64,000 nucleotides of DNA from Oscillospiraceae bacterium (GCA_017396665.1 JAFQLH010000005.1:1-64000), one strand, 5' to 3'; numbered from the stretch's first letter, positions 47,635 through 56,543 are shown. Notes: a model not told the origin generated them from the sequence alone. Numbers and translations: made by a program.

Positions 47635-49743
47635 ATGAAAAACTACGAACACAGTAAAATCAAAAACATAGCTCTTGCAGGTCACGCAGGTTCAGGAAAG
47701 ACCTCGCTTGCTGAAGCTTTGCTTTATAAATGCGGCGCTACTGACAGACTCGGCAAGATTGCAGACGGAAACACAGTATGCGACTACAACGCTGACGAAA
47801 TCAAGAGAAAGTGCTCTGTATACACATCACTCGCTACGTTTGAAACAGCAAATGCAAAGCTTGGACTTGACGAGCTGAAAATCAACCTTCTTGACACTCC
47901 CGGTCTTTTCGACTATGCGAGCGGTATGACAGAAGGTATTGCAGCCTGCGACTGTGCGGTTATCACAGTTTCGGGTAAGTCGGGCGTAAGAGTTGGTACT
48001 CACAAGGCTTACGACTGCGCAACAGAGCTTAAAAAGCCAAAGATGTTTGTTGTCACAAAGCTTGATGACGACAACGCAAACTTCAATAACGTTCTTACAC
48101 AGCTCAAGGCTGAATTCGGCCCGACAGTTTGTCCTGTTGTAGTTCCTGTTATTGCTGACAGAAAGATTGTTTCTTACGTAAACCTCATCGAAATGAAGGC
48201 TTACAAGTATGACGAAAAGGGCAACGCTGTTGAAACAGATATGCCGACAGCAGAGGTTTCCGAGAAGATGGAATACCGTATCGACGGTCTTGTTGAAGCT
48301 GTTTCAGAGGCTGTTGCAGAAACTGACGAGGCACTTTTCGAAAAGTTCTTCTCAGGTGAAGCATTCACACAGAAGGAGCTTATCGACGGCATACATAACG
48401 GTATGAAGTCAGGTATCATCACTCCTGTTACCTGTGTATCCTCAACAACTCTCGCAGGCGTTGACATGCTTCTCAAGGAGCTTTGTCTGCTCGTTCCTCA
48501 CCAGAGCGACGATGATGTTATCGAGGCTGTTGCAGGTGATGACATTGTTGAAATCAAGTGTGCACAGAGCGAGCCTCTCAGCGCATTCGTATTCAAGACA
48601 ATCGCTGACCCGTTTGTAGGAAAGATGTCCTTCATCAGAGTTTACAGCGGTACTCTCACATCGGGTAAGGATGTTGTAAACGCTACAACAGGCGAGACAG
48701 AAAAGGTCGGAAAGCTTATCACACTTGTCGGCAAGAAGCAGATTGATATGCCAAGTGCTGTTGCAGGTGACATAGTTGTTGCAACAAAGATGAATGTCAA
48801 CACAAACGATACTATCTGCGATGCTTCAAGAGTTGCCTCACTCGACAAGATTTCATTCCCTAAGCCTTGCTACAACATGGCTATCAAGGCTAAGAAGCAG
48901 GGTGATGAAGCTAAGATTTCAAACGCTATGGCAAGACTTCTCGAGGAAGACCTTACACTTTCCTACGAGCTTGATACATCTACAAACGAAATGATTCTCT
49001 CGACTCTCGGCGGACTGCATCTCGACTCAGTTGCAGGAAGACTCAAGGACACCTTCGGCGTTGAGGTTGAAACTGATGTGCCTAAGATTTCCTACCGTGA
49101 AACTATCCGCAAGAAGGTTAAGGTTCAGGGCAGACACAAGAAGCAGTCGGGCGGTCACGGTCAGTTCGGTGACGTTTGGATTGAATTCGAGCCATGCGTA
49201 TCTGACGAGCTTGTATTCGAAGAAAGAATCTTCGGCGGTGCAGTTCCTAAGAACTACTTCCCTGCTGTTGAAAAGGGACTTCAGGACTGCGTAAAGAAGG
49301 GACTTTTAGCAGGCTTCCCTGTTGTTGGTCTCAAGGCTATCCTCGTTGACGGCTCATACCACCCGGTTGACTCATCTGAAATGGCATTCAAGATTGCCGC
49401 TTCACTCGCATTCAAGGACGGTATACCACAGGCTGACCCTGTTCTCTTAGAGCCAATCGGTGCTCTCAGCGTTTGCGTACCTGACGACAACACAGGCGAT
49501 ATGATGGGCGAGCTCAACAAGCGTCGTGGCAGAGTTTTAGGTATGACACCTGCTGAAAAGAAGGGACTTACAGAAATCGTTGCTGAAGTTCCTATGAGCG
49601 AGATGACAGACTTTGTTCTTCTCCTGCGTCAGATGACTCAGGGCAGAGGCTACTTCACATTTGAAAAGCTTCGCTATGAACAGCTTCCGGGACATCTTGT
49701 TTCAGGCGTAATTGCAAAGTACGCTTCAATCAACAATGCTTAA
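47635..49743 (+). CDS. Elongation factor G-like GTPase (EF-G II type)
   Basis: A 702-residue translation-factor-like GTPase starting at ATG 47635 after GGGGAG. All five EF-G domains are present, but the G motifs differ from EF-G proper: the P-loop is GHAGSGKTSL rather than AHIDAGKTT, switch II is DTPGLFDY with Leu where EF-G has its catalytic His, and G4 is TKLD rather than NKxD. Domain IV contains GGHGQFGDVWIEFEPC and ends RGRVLGMTPAEKKG. These changes fit the second EF-G family of Clostridia and Thermus EF-G2-like proteins, whose role (translocation, recycling or ribosome rescue) is unsettled. It is a single gene with its own promoter and terminator. Confidence 0.92.
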   Translation: MKNYEHSKIKNIALAGHAGSGKTSLAEALLYKCGATDRLGKIADGNTVCDYNADEIKRKCSVYTSLATFETANAKLGLDELKINLLDTPGLFDYASGMTEGIAACDCAVITVSGKSGVRVGTHKAYDCATELKKPKMFVVTKLDDDNANFNNVLTQLKAEFGPTVCPVVVPVIADRKIVSYVNLIEMKAYKYDEKGNAVETDMPTAEVSEKMEYRIDGLVEAVSEAVAETDEALFEKFFSGEAFTQKELIDGIHNGMKSGIITPVTCVSSTTLAGVDMLLKELCLLVPHQSDDDVIEAVAGDDIVEIKCAQSEPLSAFVFKTIADPFVGKMSFIRVYSGTLTSGKDVVNATTGETEKVGKLITLVGKKQIDMPSAVAGDIVVATKMNVNTNDTICDASRVASLDKISFPKPCYNMAIKAKKQGDEAKISNAMARLLEEDLTLSYELDTSTNEMILSTLGGLHLDSVAGRLKDTFGVEVETDVPKISYRETIRKKVKVQGRHKKQSGGHGQFGDVWIEFEPCVSDELVFEERIFGGAVPKNYFPAVEKGLQDCVKKGLLAGFPVVGLKAILVDGSYHPVDSSEMAFKIAASLAFKDGIPQADPVLLEPIGALSVCVPDDNTGDMMGELNKRRGRVLGMTPAEKKGLTEIVAEVPMSEMTDFVLLLRQMTQGRGYFTFEKLRYEQLPGHLVSGVIAKYASINNA

Positions 49744-49771
49744 TTTTCATAATTCAATCCTTCTTTAATAG

Positions 49772-49810
49772 AAATACCGCATTCGGAAAATCCGGATGCG
49801 GTATTTTTCA
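49772..49810. terminator. Bidirectional terminator
   Basis: Perfect 11-bp arms AAATACCGCAT (49772-49782) and ATGCGGTATTT (49796-49806), with TCGGA/TCCGG inner pairing. Between the convergent EF-G-like and nadE genes. Confidence 0.85.
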
Positions 49811-49826
49811 TGATATATTTATTGTC

Positions 49827-51737
49827 TTAGCAAAGCTCACTGAGCTCCTTCTGCCATACTGTAAAGCAGGCATCTGACGGCATACTGAAGTCGCCTCTTG
49901 GTGAAAGACTTACAGAGCCTGTCTTTGCTCCGTCCGGCAGACATGAGCGTTTGAACTGCTGAGCGAAGAATCTTCTGAAGAAGGTATGAAGCCACTTTAA
50001 GATTGTTGCATTGTCGTAGCTGTCGGCAAAAACGTGGCAAGCCATACGGTATATCTTCTTTGGCGAGTATGAATATCTCACAGCATAGAACAGGAAGAAG
50101 TCGTGGAGCTCATACGGACCGACGAAGTCCTCCGTCTTCTGAGTCATTGTGTCGGCATTTTCGTTTGTCGGCAAAAGCTCAGGCGATACAGGTGTATCGA
50201 TGATATCAATAAATGCTTTTTCAAGAATCTCATTGTCATTATCAATCAGATAATCCCTTATTACCGCCCTTACAAGAGTTTTAGGAACAGTTGCGTTCAC
50301 GCCGTACATTGACATATGGTCGCCGTTATAGGTTGCCCAGCCGAGTGCAAGCTCGGAGAGGTCGCCTGTTCCGACAACAAAGCCGTTTTCAGCGTTTGCT
50401 AAATCCATAAGCACCTGTGTGCGTTCTCTTGCCTGTGCGTTTTCAAACACGACATTGTGGTTATCTTCATCGTGGGAGATATCGGCAAAATGCTGTTTTA
50501 CCGACTGAGCGATGTTTATTTCTCTGAAATCAACGCCAAGCTCCCCGCAGATTATCTGAGCGTTTGAGCGTGTACGCTTTGTTGTACCAAAGCAAGGCAT
50601 TGTAACCGCCTTTATATCACTTCTCGGTCTTTGAAGCATATCCATTGCTCTTACACACACAAGCAGAGCGAGTGCGGAATCAAGTCCTCCCGAAATTCCG
50701 ATAACGAGAGATTTTGCGCCGGTATGCTCGATTCTTTTCTTAAGTCCGTGAGCCTGTATTTCAAAGGTCTTGTGGCATCTTTCCATACGTGAAATACTGC
50801 AGTCCGGCACAAACGGATTCTTCGCAAAGCGTCTTGTAAGCTTTGTATCTGCAACATCGAGGCTGAACACAGTCGGGAACATTCCGCCGTCTTCTCTGTT
50901 TGTTGCACCAAACATACTGCTCCTTCTTCTGAGCGAAACGATTGCGCCCAGGTCAAGCTCGCTGGCTAAAACACCGCTTTCAAAGCCGATATAATCTGCG
51001 ATTTCTTTACCGTTTTCGCAGATGCGTCTTGTTGCACCGTACACACAGTCGGTTGTAGATTCGCCCTCGCAACCGCTTACGTACACATATCCGCAAATAA
51101 GCTCCTTTGAAACTGTCATTGCGTGCTGTCTTACGACATCCTCCCTGCCGACAAGCTCAGGCTCTGAGCTGACGTTACAGATTACAGTTGCACCGAGTGA
51201 CACGAGCTTTTGTGCAACACCTGACATAAGGCTTGCGTCACTTCCTATTTCAAAGCCGATTTTAAGGTCACAAAGCTGCTCGCATTCAAGGACAGTCTGG
51301 GTCATAAGTGTATCCTTGCCGCAGATTGAAACAGACTCAAAGCCACCGTCATAGCAGGCAAACCATCTTGAAAGTCTGTCATCCTGCATTGTTCTTGGTA
51401 TAATAACGGGGATTTCGCCCTTTGAGAGAACTGCGGCACAGTCGTACAGCTTGCCCTTTGCTCTTAAAGGCATTCCGACAGCGATAACAGCGTTTACGTC
51501 CTTTGTTTCATCAGCTATACGGCAGATTGCCCTCTCACACTCGCCAAGAAGTGTGTCAGAAAAGAAAATATCTCCACAGGTTGAGCCTGTCAGACAAAGC
51601 TGCGGGAACAGGATAACTGAAGCGCCCTTCTCTGCTGCTTCCTTTATCTGCGACAAAATTGCCCTCTCGTTATAGATTACATCCGCTACCTTAATCTGCG
51701 GACTGCATACTGCCACCTTTACAAAACCGTCGGTCAT
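49827..51737 (-). CDS. nadE: NAD synthetase with degenerate glutaminase domain
   Basis: A 636-residue two-domain NadE. The C-terminal synthetase (about 330-600) looks active: VIGISGGLDSALALLV is the ATP pyrophosphatase loop, and GTGDLSELALGWATYNGDHMS and VPKTLVRAVIRDY are conserved. The N-terminal nitrilase-type glutaminase domain keeps the fold (LFPQLCLTGSTCGDIFF, CEGESTTDCVYGATR) but not the catalytic triad: Glu is Gln46, Lys is Arg115, and the nucleophile Cys is Gly165 (GFEIGSDAS in place of EICED). It should make NAD from deamido-NAD with free ammonia or ammonia from elsewhere. Start ATG 51737; promoter at 51776-51804. Confidence 0.95.
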   Translation of the reverse strand: MTDGFVKVAVCSPQIKVADVIYNERAILSQIKEAAEKGASVILFPQLCLTGSTCGDIFFSDTLLGECERAICRIADETKDVNAVIAVGMPLRAKGKLYDCAAVLSKGEIPVIIPRTMQDDRLSRWFACYDGGFESVSICGKDTLMTQTVLECEQLCDLKIGFEIGSDASLMSGVAQKLVSLGATVICNVSSEPELVGREDVVRQHAMTVSKELICGYVYVSGCEGESTTDCVYGATRRICENGKEIADYIGFESGVLASELDLGAIVSLRRRSSMFGATNREDGGMFPTVFSLDVADTKLTRRFAKNPFVPDCSISRMERCHKTFEIQAHGLKKRIEHTGAKSLVIGISGGLDSALALLVCVRAMDMLQRPRSDIKAVTMPCFGTTKRTRSNAQIICGELGVDFREINIAQSVKQHFADISHDEDNHNVVFENAQARERTQVLMDLANAENGFVVGTGDLSELALGWATYNGDHMSMYGVNATVPKTLVRAVIRDYLIDNDNEILEKAFIDIIDTPVSPELLPTNENADTMTQKTEDFVGPYELHDFFLFYAVRYSYSPKKIYRMACHVFADSYDNATILKWLHTFFRRFFAQQFKRSCLPDGAKTGSVSLSPRGDFSMPSDACFTVWQKELSELC

Positions 51738-51775
51738 ACCTAAAGCCTCTTTTCGTAAAAATTATACTCATGCAT

Positions 51776-51804
51776 AGTATACTCCATTTTTCACAAAATT
51801 GCAA
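51776..51804 (-). promoter_or_regulatory. Promoter of nadE
   Basis: Minus-strand TTGCAA (51804-51799), 17 nt, TATACT (51781-51776). Confidence 0.7.
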
Positions 51805-51849
51805 GGTTTAAGCTTATATATTGCGTGAATATTATTTTCACAAATAGGC

Positions 51850-51878
51850 TTGATTTTATAGAAGCAAAATGTTATAAT
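51850..51878 (+). promoter_or_regulatory. Promoter of the two-gene unknown unit
   Basis: TTGATT (51850-51855), 17 nt, TATAAT (51873-51878), 32 nt before ATG 51910. Confidence 0.75.
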
Positions 51879-51909
51879 AATTAAGCAAAGAAACAGAGGA
51901 GACAGTATT

Positions 51910-52458
51910 ATGGCGATATATCTTTATCACTATTACGACAAAACTATCGGTCCTTTCAAAAATCTCTCAGACCTTTCAGATGAGGAAGCAAACAGAATCC
52001 TTCTCGATATGAGAGATTCAAGGCCTTATTCACAGCCTGCACAGCGTGATGTTCTTTATATGAAAAGACGCAGACAGTACGAAAAGCTAGCTTTCGACAA
52101 GTTTGTTGCGATGGGCGGAAAGCCTGAGCGTACATCACCGCACTACATGGTTGTTGAATACTGCAAGTGGCTCAGCGAGTGGTATCAGAACAGCGGCTTT
52201 GTTATGCTCCCTATCGAGAAATTTGACAAGTCGACTATTTCTTTTACATACGGCGATATGCCACAGAATTTCGGCCCGCTCACCGATGAAAACGACCGTC
52301 CTTACAGGGGCAAGCTTTTCAGCTACGAGCAGATACTTAAGGTTATTGAGGAATTCGGTCTTCCACAGGAATGGAACCCTGACGGAGAGCTGGGTCCTGA
52401 AAGATACATTGAAGTTCAGGTCTGGAGTGACAAGGCACTTTCAGACTTTCTGAAGTAA
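51910..52458 (+). CDS. Conserved protein of unknown function
   Basis: A 182-residue, apparently cytoplasmic protein with no signal or membrane span. I do not recognise it. It starts with an aromatic AIYLYHYYDKTIGPFKNLSDLS, has a basic YMKRRRQYEKLAFDKFVAMGG region, and a C-terminal half rich in Phe/Tyr/Pro (SFTYGDMPQNFGPL, LPQEWNPDGELGPERYIEVQVW). It is well expressed-looking (AGAGGAG ribosome site, consensus promoter) and followed 21 nt later by a Cys-rich protein gene on the same transcript. Confidence 0.75.
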   Translation: MAIYLYHYYDKTIGPFKNLSDLSDEEANRILLDMRDSRPYSQPAQRDVLYMKRRRQYEKLAFDKFVAMGGKPERTSPHYMVVEYCKWLSEWYQNSGFVMLPIEKFDKSTISFTYGDMPQNFGPLTDENDRPYRGKLFSYEQILKVIEEFGLPQEWNPDGELGPERYIEVQVWSDKALSDFLK

Positions 52459-52479
52459 TTTATATGGGGGAAAACAACT

Positions 52480-53004
52480 ATGGCAACTATCGTTTACGGC
52501 TGGGGAAATGTTCTTAAAAACAAGAAGCTTATGGGCTACGAGTGGTGCGGTGACTGCTGCAGCTTCAAGCCAAGATACCTTTCAAAGCTTGTTTTCAGAG
52601 TTCACATAAGCTACATTCCTATTTTTATGAAGACAAAGGGCTACTACATGGCTTGCAAGGGCTGTTCTGCAGGTGTTGAAATCACAAAGGCTCAGTTCAA
52701 GCAGCTCAAGGAGGACTTCAAGCCTATGAGCAACTCTATGGCAAAGAAGTGCTTTAAGGAAATCGTTGCAATCTGCGAGCCAATCAACGAGCTTTCTGAT
52801 GCAAACGTTCAGTATGTTATTCAGAACATCTCGCAGACATATCCTATTATGGCTAACGAGACAATCGGCAGCTTCTACCGCAAGCTTATCACCGATGTTA
52901 TCGGAGAAAAAATTGAGCGTCAGCGTGTTCTTACTCAGCAGCAGAATGCTTTCCTTCAGCAGCAGGCTGCTATGCAGGTAGCTTCAGCACCTTCGGTTCA
53001 GTAA
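52480..53004 (+). CDS. Conserved Cys-rich protein of unknown function (zinc-ribbon-like)
   Basis: A 174-residue protein. CGDCCSFKPRYLSKLVFRVHISYIPIF and YYMACKGCSAGVEI give two CxxC pairs about 40 residues apart, the spacing of a zinc ribbon with an inserted helix-rich loop, as in zinc-ribbon proteins that regulate or bind membrane partners; the hydrophobic IPIFMKTKGYY segment between them is not clearly a span. The C-terminus is Gln-rich. Start ATG 52480 follows GGGGGAAAA. Second gene of a two-gene unit that ends in a clean terminator. Confidence 0.72.
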   Translation: MATIVYGWGNVLKNKKLMGYEWCGDCCSFKPRYLSKLVFRVHISYIPIFMKTKGYYMACKGCSAGVEITKAQFKQLKEDFKPMSNSMAKKCFKEIVAICEPINELSDANVQYVIQNISQTYPIMANETIGSFYRKLITDVIGEKIERQRVLTQQQNAFLQQQAAMQVASAPSVQ

Positions 53005-53027
53005 TTCATTTATAGCTTAATAAAAAC

Positions 53028-53066
53028 AAAGGCTTGGAAGCATTTTCGCTTTCCAAGCCTTTATTA
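53028..53066. terminator. Bidirectional terminator
   Basis: AAAGGCTTGGAA..TTCCAAGCCTTT, perfect 12-bp arms with inner AGC/GCT, with A/T-rich flanks on both sides. Confidence 0.85.
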
Positions 53067-53089
53067 TTTACGAAGAAGATTTATTAAGC

Positions 53090-54229
53090 TTAGTCAAATA
53101 CAACAGGCTCTACTGTGTAGCCTGCATCCTCAAGTCCCTTGAGAATACCTGTGTCGCCGTAGTAATGAGCAGCACCTACAACATAGAATACCTTGTCGCC
53201 GTTTTCGAGCATTTCTACAGCCTTGTCTATCATGCCTACGTTTCTTTCGTCCATAAGCTTATAGTTGTAATCCTCAATCATAGCGAGAAGCTCGTCAGAG
53301 ATTTCCTCTTCCTCAGGAATTTCTTCAGACTCCTCATCTGTTGCCATAATTGCGTCGAGGTCGCCTATCTTCCATGCTTCATACATATCCTTTAAAACAG
53401 CTACCTGGTCTTCATAGTAGTATACAGAGCCTTCGAGCATATAGAGGTTGAACTCCTCAGGCTGACCGTAGAGGATTGCCTCCTGCATCTCGATTGTTTC
53501 AATCTCGATAATGTCCTTGCCCTCACCGTGAGCCTTCTTGAGAAGCTGGTTGTCGATACCAAGGTCACTGTTAAGACCTGCGTCCTCCATCATTGCCATA
53601 TCAATGAGTGATGACCACATGATAGTGTTATATACTTCGTATGCTTCGTTGTAGAGACCTGCGTCCTCAAGGATAGCCTTTGCACTGTCATACAGCTCTG
53701 CGTCGATGTGGTCCTTGATGGTTGTGCCGTCGATGTACATAAAGTTCATGATGCTTTCCATCTGTTTATCCATATCGGAAGCGTATGCAACGATATCGCA
53801 CTCTACTGCGAGGCTGTCGGAATTATTAAATGCATCAATAATCTCGTCAGGAAGCGGATAGGAATCCTGTGCAAGTGCGTGCATTGAGCCGAGGAAGTAT
53901 ATTACTGCACCGCTTTCAGATTCAACCTTCCACATAGGCGGAGTAATCTTTGCCTCCTCCTTCACAGGTGGTCCGAAAGAACCGCCGCTGCTTTCAGAGT
54001 CTGAAGAATCAGGTACTGAGGATTCAGGCTCTGATGAGTCAGGCTCTGATGAATCAGTCTGTGAACTATCCGGCTGTGAGCTGTCTGCTACTGAGCTTGA
54101 ATCTACAACCGAGGATGAGTCTGTCTTTGAAGAGCTGTCAGCCTTAGAGGATGACTCCTTTTCTGTACAAGCTGCAAATACAAGACAAAGTGACAATGAA
54201 ATTACTACTCCGAGAAGCTTCTTAAGCAT
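53090..54229 (-). CDS. TraB/GumN-family lipoprotein with Ser-rich linker
   Basis: A 379-residue lipoprotein. Signal MLKKLLGVVISLSLCLVFAAC (lipid Cys21), then about 65 residues of Ser/Asp/Glu repeats (SSS, PDSSEPES-like), then a TraB/GumN domain (about 95-379): WKVESESGAVIYFLGSMHAL holds the first conserved GSxH, and VVGAAHYYGDTGILKGLEDAGY the last GAxH..G...L. An acidic loop (EESEEIPEEEEISDE) lies near residue 305. The family is thought to be a metal-dependent protease-like fold (as in TIKI), but bacterial roles are unknown. It ends before the two-gene terminator and precedes the ABC exporter genes. Confidence 0.9.
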   Translation of the reverse strand: MLKKLLGVVISLSLCLVFAACTEKESSSKADSSSKTDSSSVVDSSSVADSSQPDSSQTDSSEPDSSEPESSVPDSSDSESSGGSFGPPVKEEAKITPPMWKVESESGAVIYFLGSMHALAQDSYPLPDEIIDAFNNSDSLAVECDIVAYASDMDKQMESIMNFMYIDGTTIKDHIDAELYDSAKAILEDAGLYNEAYEVYNTIMWSSLIDMAMMEDAGLNSDLGIDNQLLKKAHGEGKDIIEIETIEMQEAILYGQPEEFNLYMLEGSVYYYEDQVAVLKDMYEAWKIGDLDAIMATDEESEEIPEEEEISDELLAMIEDYNYKLMDERNVGMIDKAVEMLENGDKVFYVVGAAHYYGDTGILKGLEDAGYTVEPVVFD

Positions 54230-54244
54230 ACTGATTATTCTCCT

Positions 54245-55579
54245 TTACTTAGAAAACAAAGACTTTTTCTTTGCGTACTTATTCTTCTTTTCACCGAAAT
54301 TGAAGGTGATTGTGAAGAGCTTATCTGACATAAACAGTCTTACTGCTATTGTCATACAGATTACAAGAAGGATTGCCTGGTAGATAAGTCCGCCGAAATA
54401 GAGCGGCATATTACCGAAGATTACATTTTCCTGTGCTATAAATGTATGTGTATAAGGGATTGCGTACATAATCCACTTTGCAGGTCCCATATCGTTGATG
54501 CTCACGAACATTGAGAGCATGTACGGTACCATTGCCATACCCATGATAGGCATCATAAGTGTCTGGGAAGACTTTGCGTCCTTTGCGAGAGCACCGAGGA
54601 TGAGTGATACTGCAAGAGTGATGAGAAGTGACATAAACATCTGCAGGCCAAGAAGGACATATGCACCTGTTGTCATATTAAGTCCGAGCTCGCTGATTAC
54701 GGCAGAGTCGATTTCTCCTGATACCATATCAGTCATACCGCCCATCATATTGTTGAAGCCAACCATAAATGCTACTGCGAAGAGAGCTGAAACTACAGTT
54801 GCGGCAACCATCTTTGCCATAAGTACAGAAAGTCTTGAAACAGGAGCTGTGAGAAGTGTTTCGAGTGTCTTGTCAATCTTTTCTGTTGAAACTGCGTTCA
54901 TAATCATCTGTGATGAGTAAACGATAAGCACGAAGATTACGATTGGAACAATCATACCTGTCATCATGCTGTAGGATGAAAGAAGCATTGAGGAAGCCTC
55001 AGCCTGCTTTTCGCCTACTACTGTTGTTTCGATGAGATTTACAGGAGCTTCGATAAGCTCGATTTCAGCAAGTGACATATTCTTGTTTGCGTAAACAACT
55101 GACTTTACAGCAGATTCGATAGCTGAAAGTGCCATCTGTGAGCCTGCGTCAACGTTGCTCATAGCTGAGAGAGATGTCATCTTTGAAACGTATTCTACGT
55201 CAACAGGAGCAATCTTGCCATCCTCACCAAGCTTTCCGGCGAGGACATCTGTGATGCTGCTGCTGAAGGTTTCAGGAATGATTACAACTGATTCTACTTC
55301 AAGGTCGCTAAGCTGCGGAGCATAGTCGCCGTCTGTAAGCTCAACTTCCTTTACTTCATAGCCAGCAGTCTTGAGAGATTCGATAACTGCATCTGAGAAA
55401 GCACCGTCGTCCTTGTTGCAGATAACAATTTCGCCTTCAGAGCTTGCTGCCTCTTCAACTGCGCTGTCCATTACACCGCCGATTGCGATAAGGAGGACCA
55501 CAGAGCCTATAAGTGTAAGGATTGTGGTAAGGCTCAGAAGCTCTCTGAGTTCCTTTTTAAGCAAGGTCAGAAATTTCAT
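54245..55579 (-). CDS. ABC-2 family permease (NatB/YhaP-like)
   Basis: A 444-residue export permease. One N-terminal span (about 18-38), a large extracytoplasmic domain (about 40-200) with alternating acidic stretches, then five or six spans (about 205-430). FLTLLKKELRELLSLTTILTL opens like NatB, and SAVSTEKIDKTLETLLTAPVSRLSVLMAK is the ABC-2 permease hallmark (KxxxTLETLLxxP). With the ATPase gene overlapping by 23 bp it forms an exporter; NatAB-type systems export sodium or drugs, but the substrate here is not readable. Confidence 0.9.
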   Translation of the reverse strand: MKFLTLLKKELRELLSLTTILTLIGSVVLLIAIGGVMDSAVEEAASSEGEIVICNKDDGAFSDAVIESLKTAGYEVKEVELTDGDYAPQLSDLEVESVVIIPETFSSSITDVLAGKLGEDGKIAPVDVEYVSKMTSLSAMSNVDAGSQMALSAIESAVKSVVYANKNMSLAEIELIEAPVNLIETTVVGEKQAEASSMLLSSYSMMTGMIVPIVIFVLIVYSSQMIMNAVSTEKIDKTLETLLTAPVSRLSVLMAKMVAATVVSALFAVAFMVGFNNMMGGMTDMVSGEIDSAVISELGLNMTTGAYVLLGLQMFMSLLITLAVSLILGALAKDAKSSQTLMMPIMGMAMVPYMLSMFVSINDMGPAKWIMYAIPYTHTFIAQENVIFGNMPLYFGGLIYQAILLVICMTIAVRLFMSDKLFTITFNFGEKKNKYAKKKSLFSK

Positions 55580-56309
55580 TGTCCTTCACCACCCTTTCAA
55601 ATACTTCTTCAAGATTTCCTACATTGTGCTTAATCTTAAGCTCGTTAGGTCTGCCGAGCTCTAAGAGTCTTCCCTTTGCGATGATACCGACTCTGTCGCT
55701 GACAAACTCGATTTCAAGCATATTGTGGGAGCTGAGCAGGAAGCTCATACCGTACTTTGCGGCAAGCTCCTTAATCATTCTTCTGATTTCAAGTGCGTTG
55801 ATGATATCAAGTCCGCTTGTAGGCTCGTCTAAGATTGCGAGCTTTGGTCTTGACATTACCGCTCTTGAAAGAAGGAGCTTTCTTATCATGCCTCTTGAGT
55901 AGCTGCCGATTTTGTCGGAAAGTCTGTCACCGAGGCCACACATCTCAGTAGCGTTCTGCACATACTGCTTAGCTGTGTTCTTGTCATTTGCAAATATGCC
56001 TGCCATAAATTCGAGATACTGCTTGCCTGTCATTGTCTTGTAAGCACCAGCCTCGTCAGGAAGATATGTTATACACTCTCTGACACCCTTAGGGTCTGTA
56101 AGAATGCTGTGTCCTGCGACAACAGCATCACCCTCTGTTGCCTGCAGAAGTGTTGATATCATTCTGATTGTTGTTGTTTTTCCTGCCCCGTTAGGCCCGA
56201 TGAGTGCAAAGATTTCGCCCTCTTCGATGTCAAAGCTTACCTTGTTGGCTGCGTACACGCCTTTTTTGTACTGCTTTGAAAGTTCTTTTACTTCAAGAAC
56301 CTTTGCCAT
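55557..56309 (-). CDS. ABC transporter ATP-binding protein (NatA-like)
   Basis: A 250-residue ATPase. Walker A GPNGAGKTTT, Walker B KLAILDEPTSGLD, and a signature of the form YSRGMIRKLLLSRAV, as in NatA-like exporters (where YSxGM replaces LSGGQ). It starts with ATG after AGGGGGAAA. It overlaps the permease gene by 23 bp, so the two are translationally linked. Two promoters lie upstream, the farther carrying two tandem operators; see 56498-56532. Confidence 0.93.
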   Translation of the reverse strand: MAKVLEVKELSKQYKKGVYAANKVSFDIEEGEIFALIGPNGAGKTTTIRMISTLLQATEGDAVVAGHSILTDPKGVRECITYLPDEAGAYKTMTGKQYLEFMAGIFANDKNTAKQYVQNATEMCGLGDRLSDKIGSYSRGMIRKLLLSRAVMSRPKLAILDEPTSGLDIINALEIRRMIKELAAKYGMSFLLSSHNMLEIEFVSDRVGIIAKGRLLELGRPNELKIKHNVGNLEEVFERVVKDNEISDLA

Positions 56310-56345
56310 TGTAGTTTCCCCCTCATTTAAATAATGATTTGTTAC

Positions 56346-56374
56346 TATATTAACACATCACATAATATATTTCA
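56346..56374 (-). promoter_or_regulatory. Near promoter of the NatAB-like unit
   Basis: Minus-strand TTGAAA (56374-56369), 17 nt, TAATAT (56351-56346), 37 nt from the start. Confidence 0.55.
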
Positions 56375-56497
56375 ATCGTTTTTTGCGATTTCACTGACAA
56401 TTCAGCGTTTACATCAAATTCTACGCCCGCTTGGTCAAAGTATTATGCAAAATGTCAATGTCATTTACCGATACATACGTTACCGTTTTGCTACTGT

Positions 56498-56532
56498 GTA
56501 TATGTTGTATATACAGTATATCACCTATATAC
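56498..56532. promoter_or_regulatory. Two tandem operators GTATAT-N5-ATATAC
   Basis: GTATAT-GTTGT-ATATAC at 56498-56514 and GTATAT-CACCT-ATATAC at 56516-56532, the same 17-bp palindromic design 18 bp apart. One covers the spacer and -10 of the promoter below, the other the transcription start. GntR/YtrA-type repressors of ABC operons use sites of this kind, but no regulator gene is adjacent. Confidence 0.65.
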
Positions 56533-56543
56533 ACACTTGTCAA
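56515..56543 (-). promoter_or_regulatory. Far promoter of the NatAB-like unit, overlapped by operators
   Basis: Minus-strand TTGACA (56543-56538), 17 nt, TATACT (56520-56515). The leader to the ATPase gene would be about 200 nt; I see no gene in it. Confidence 0.75.
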
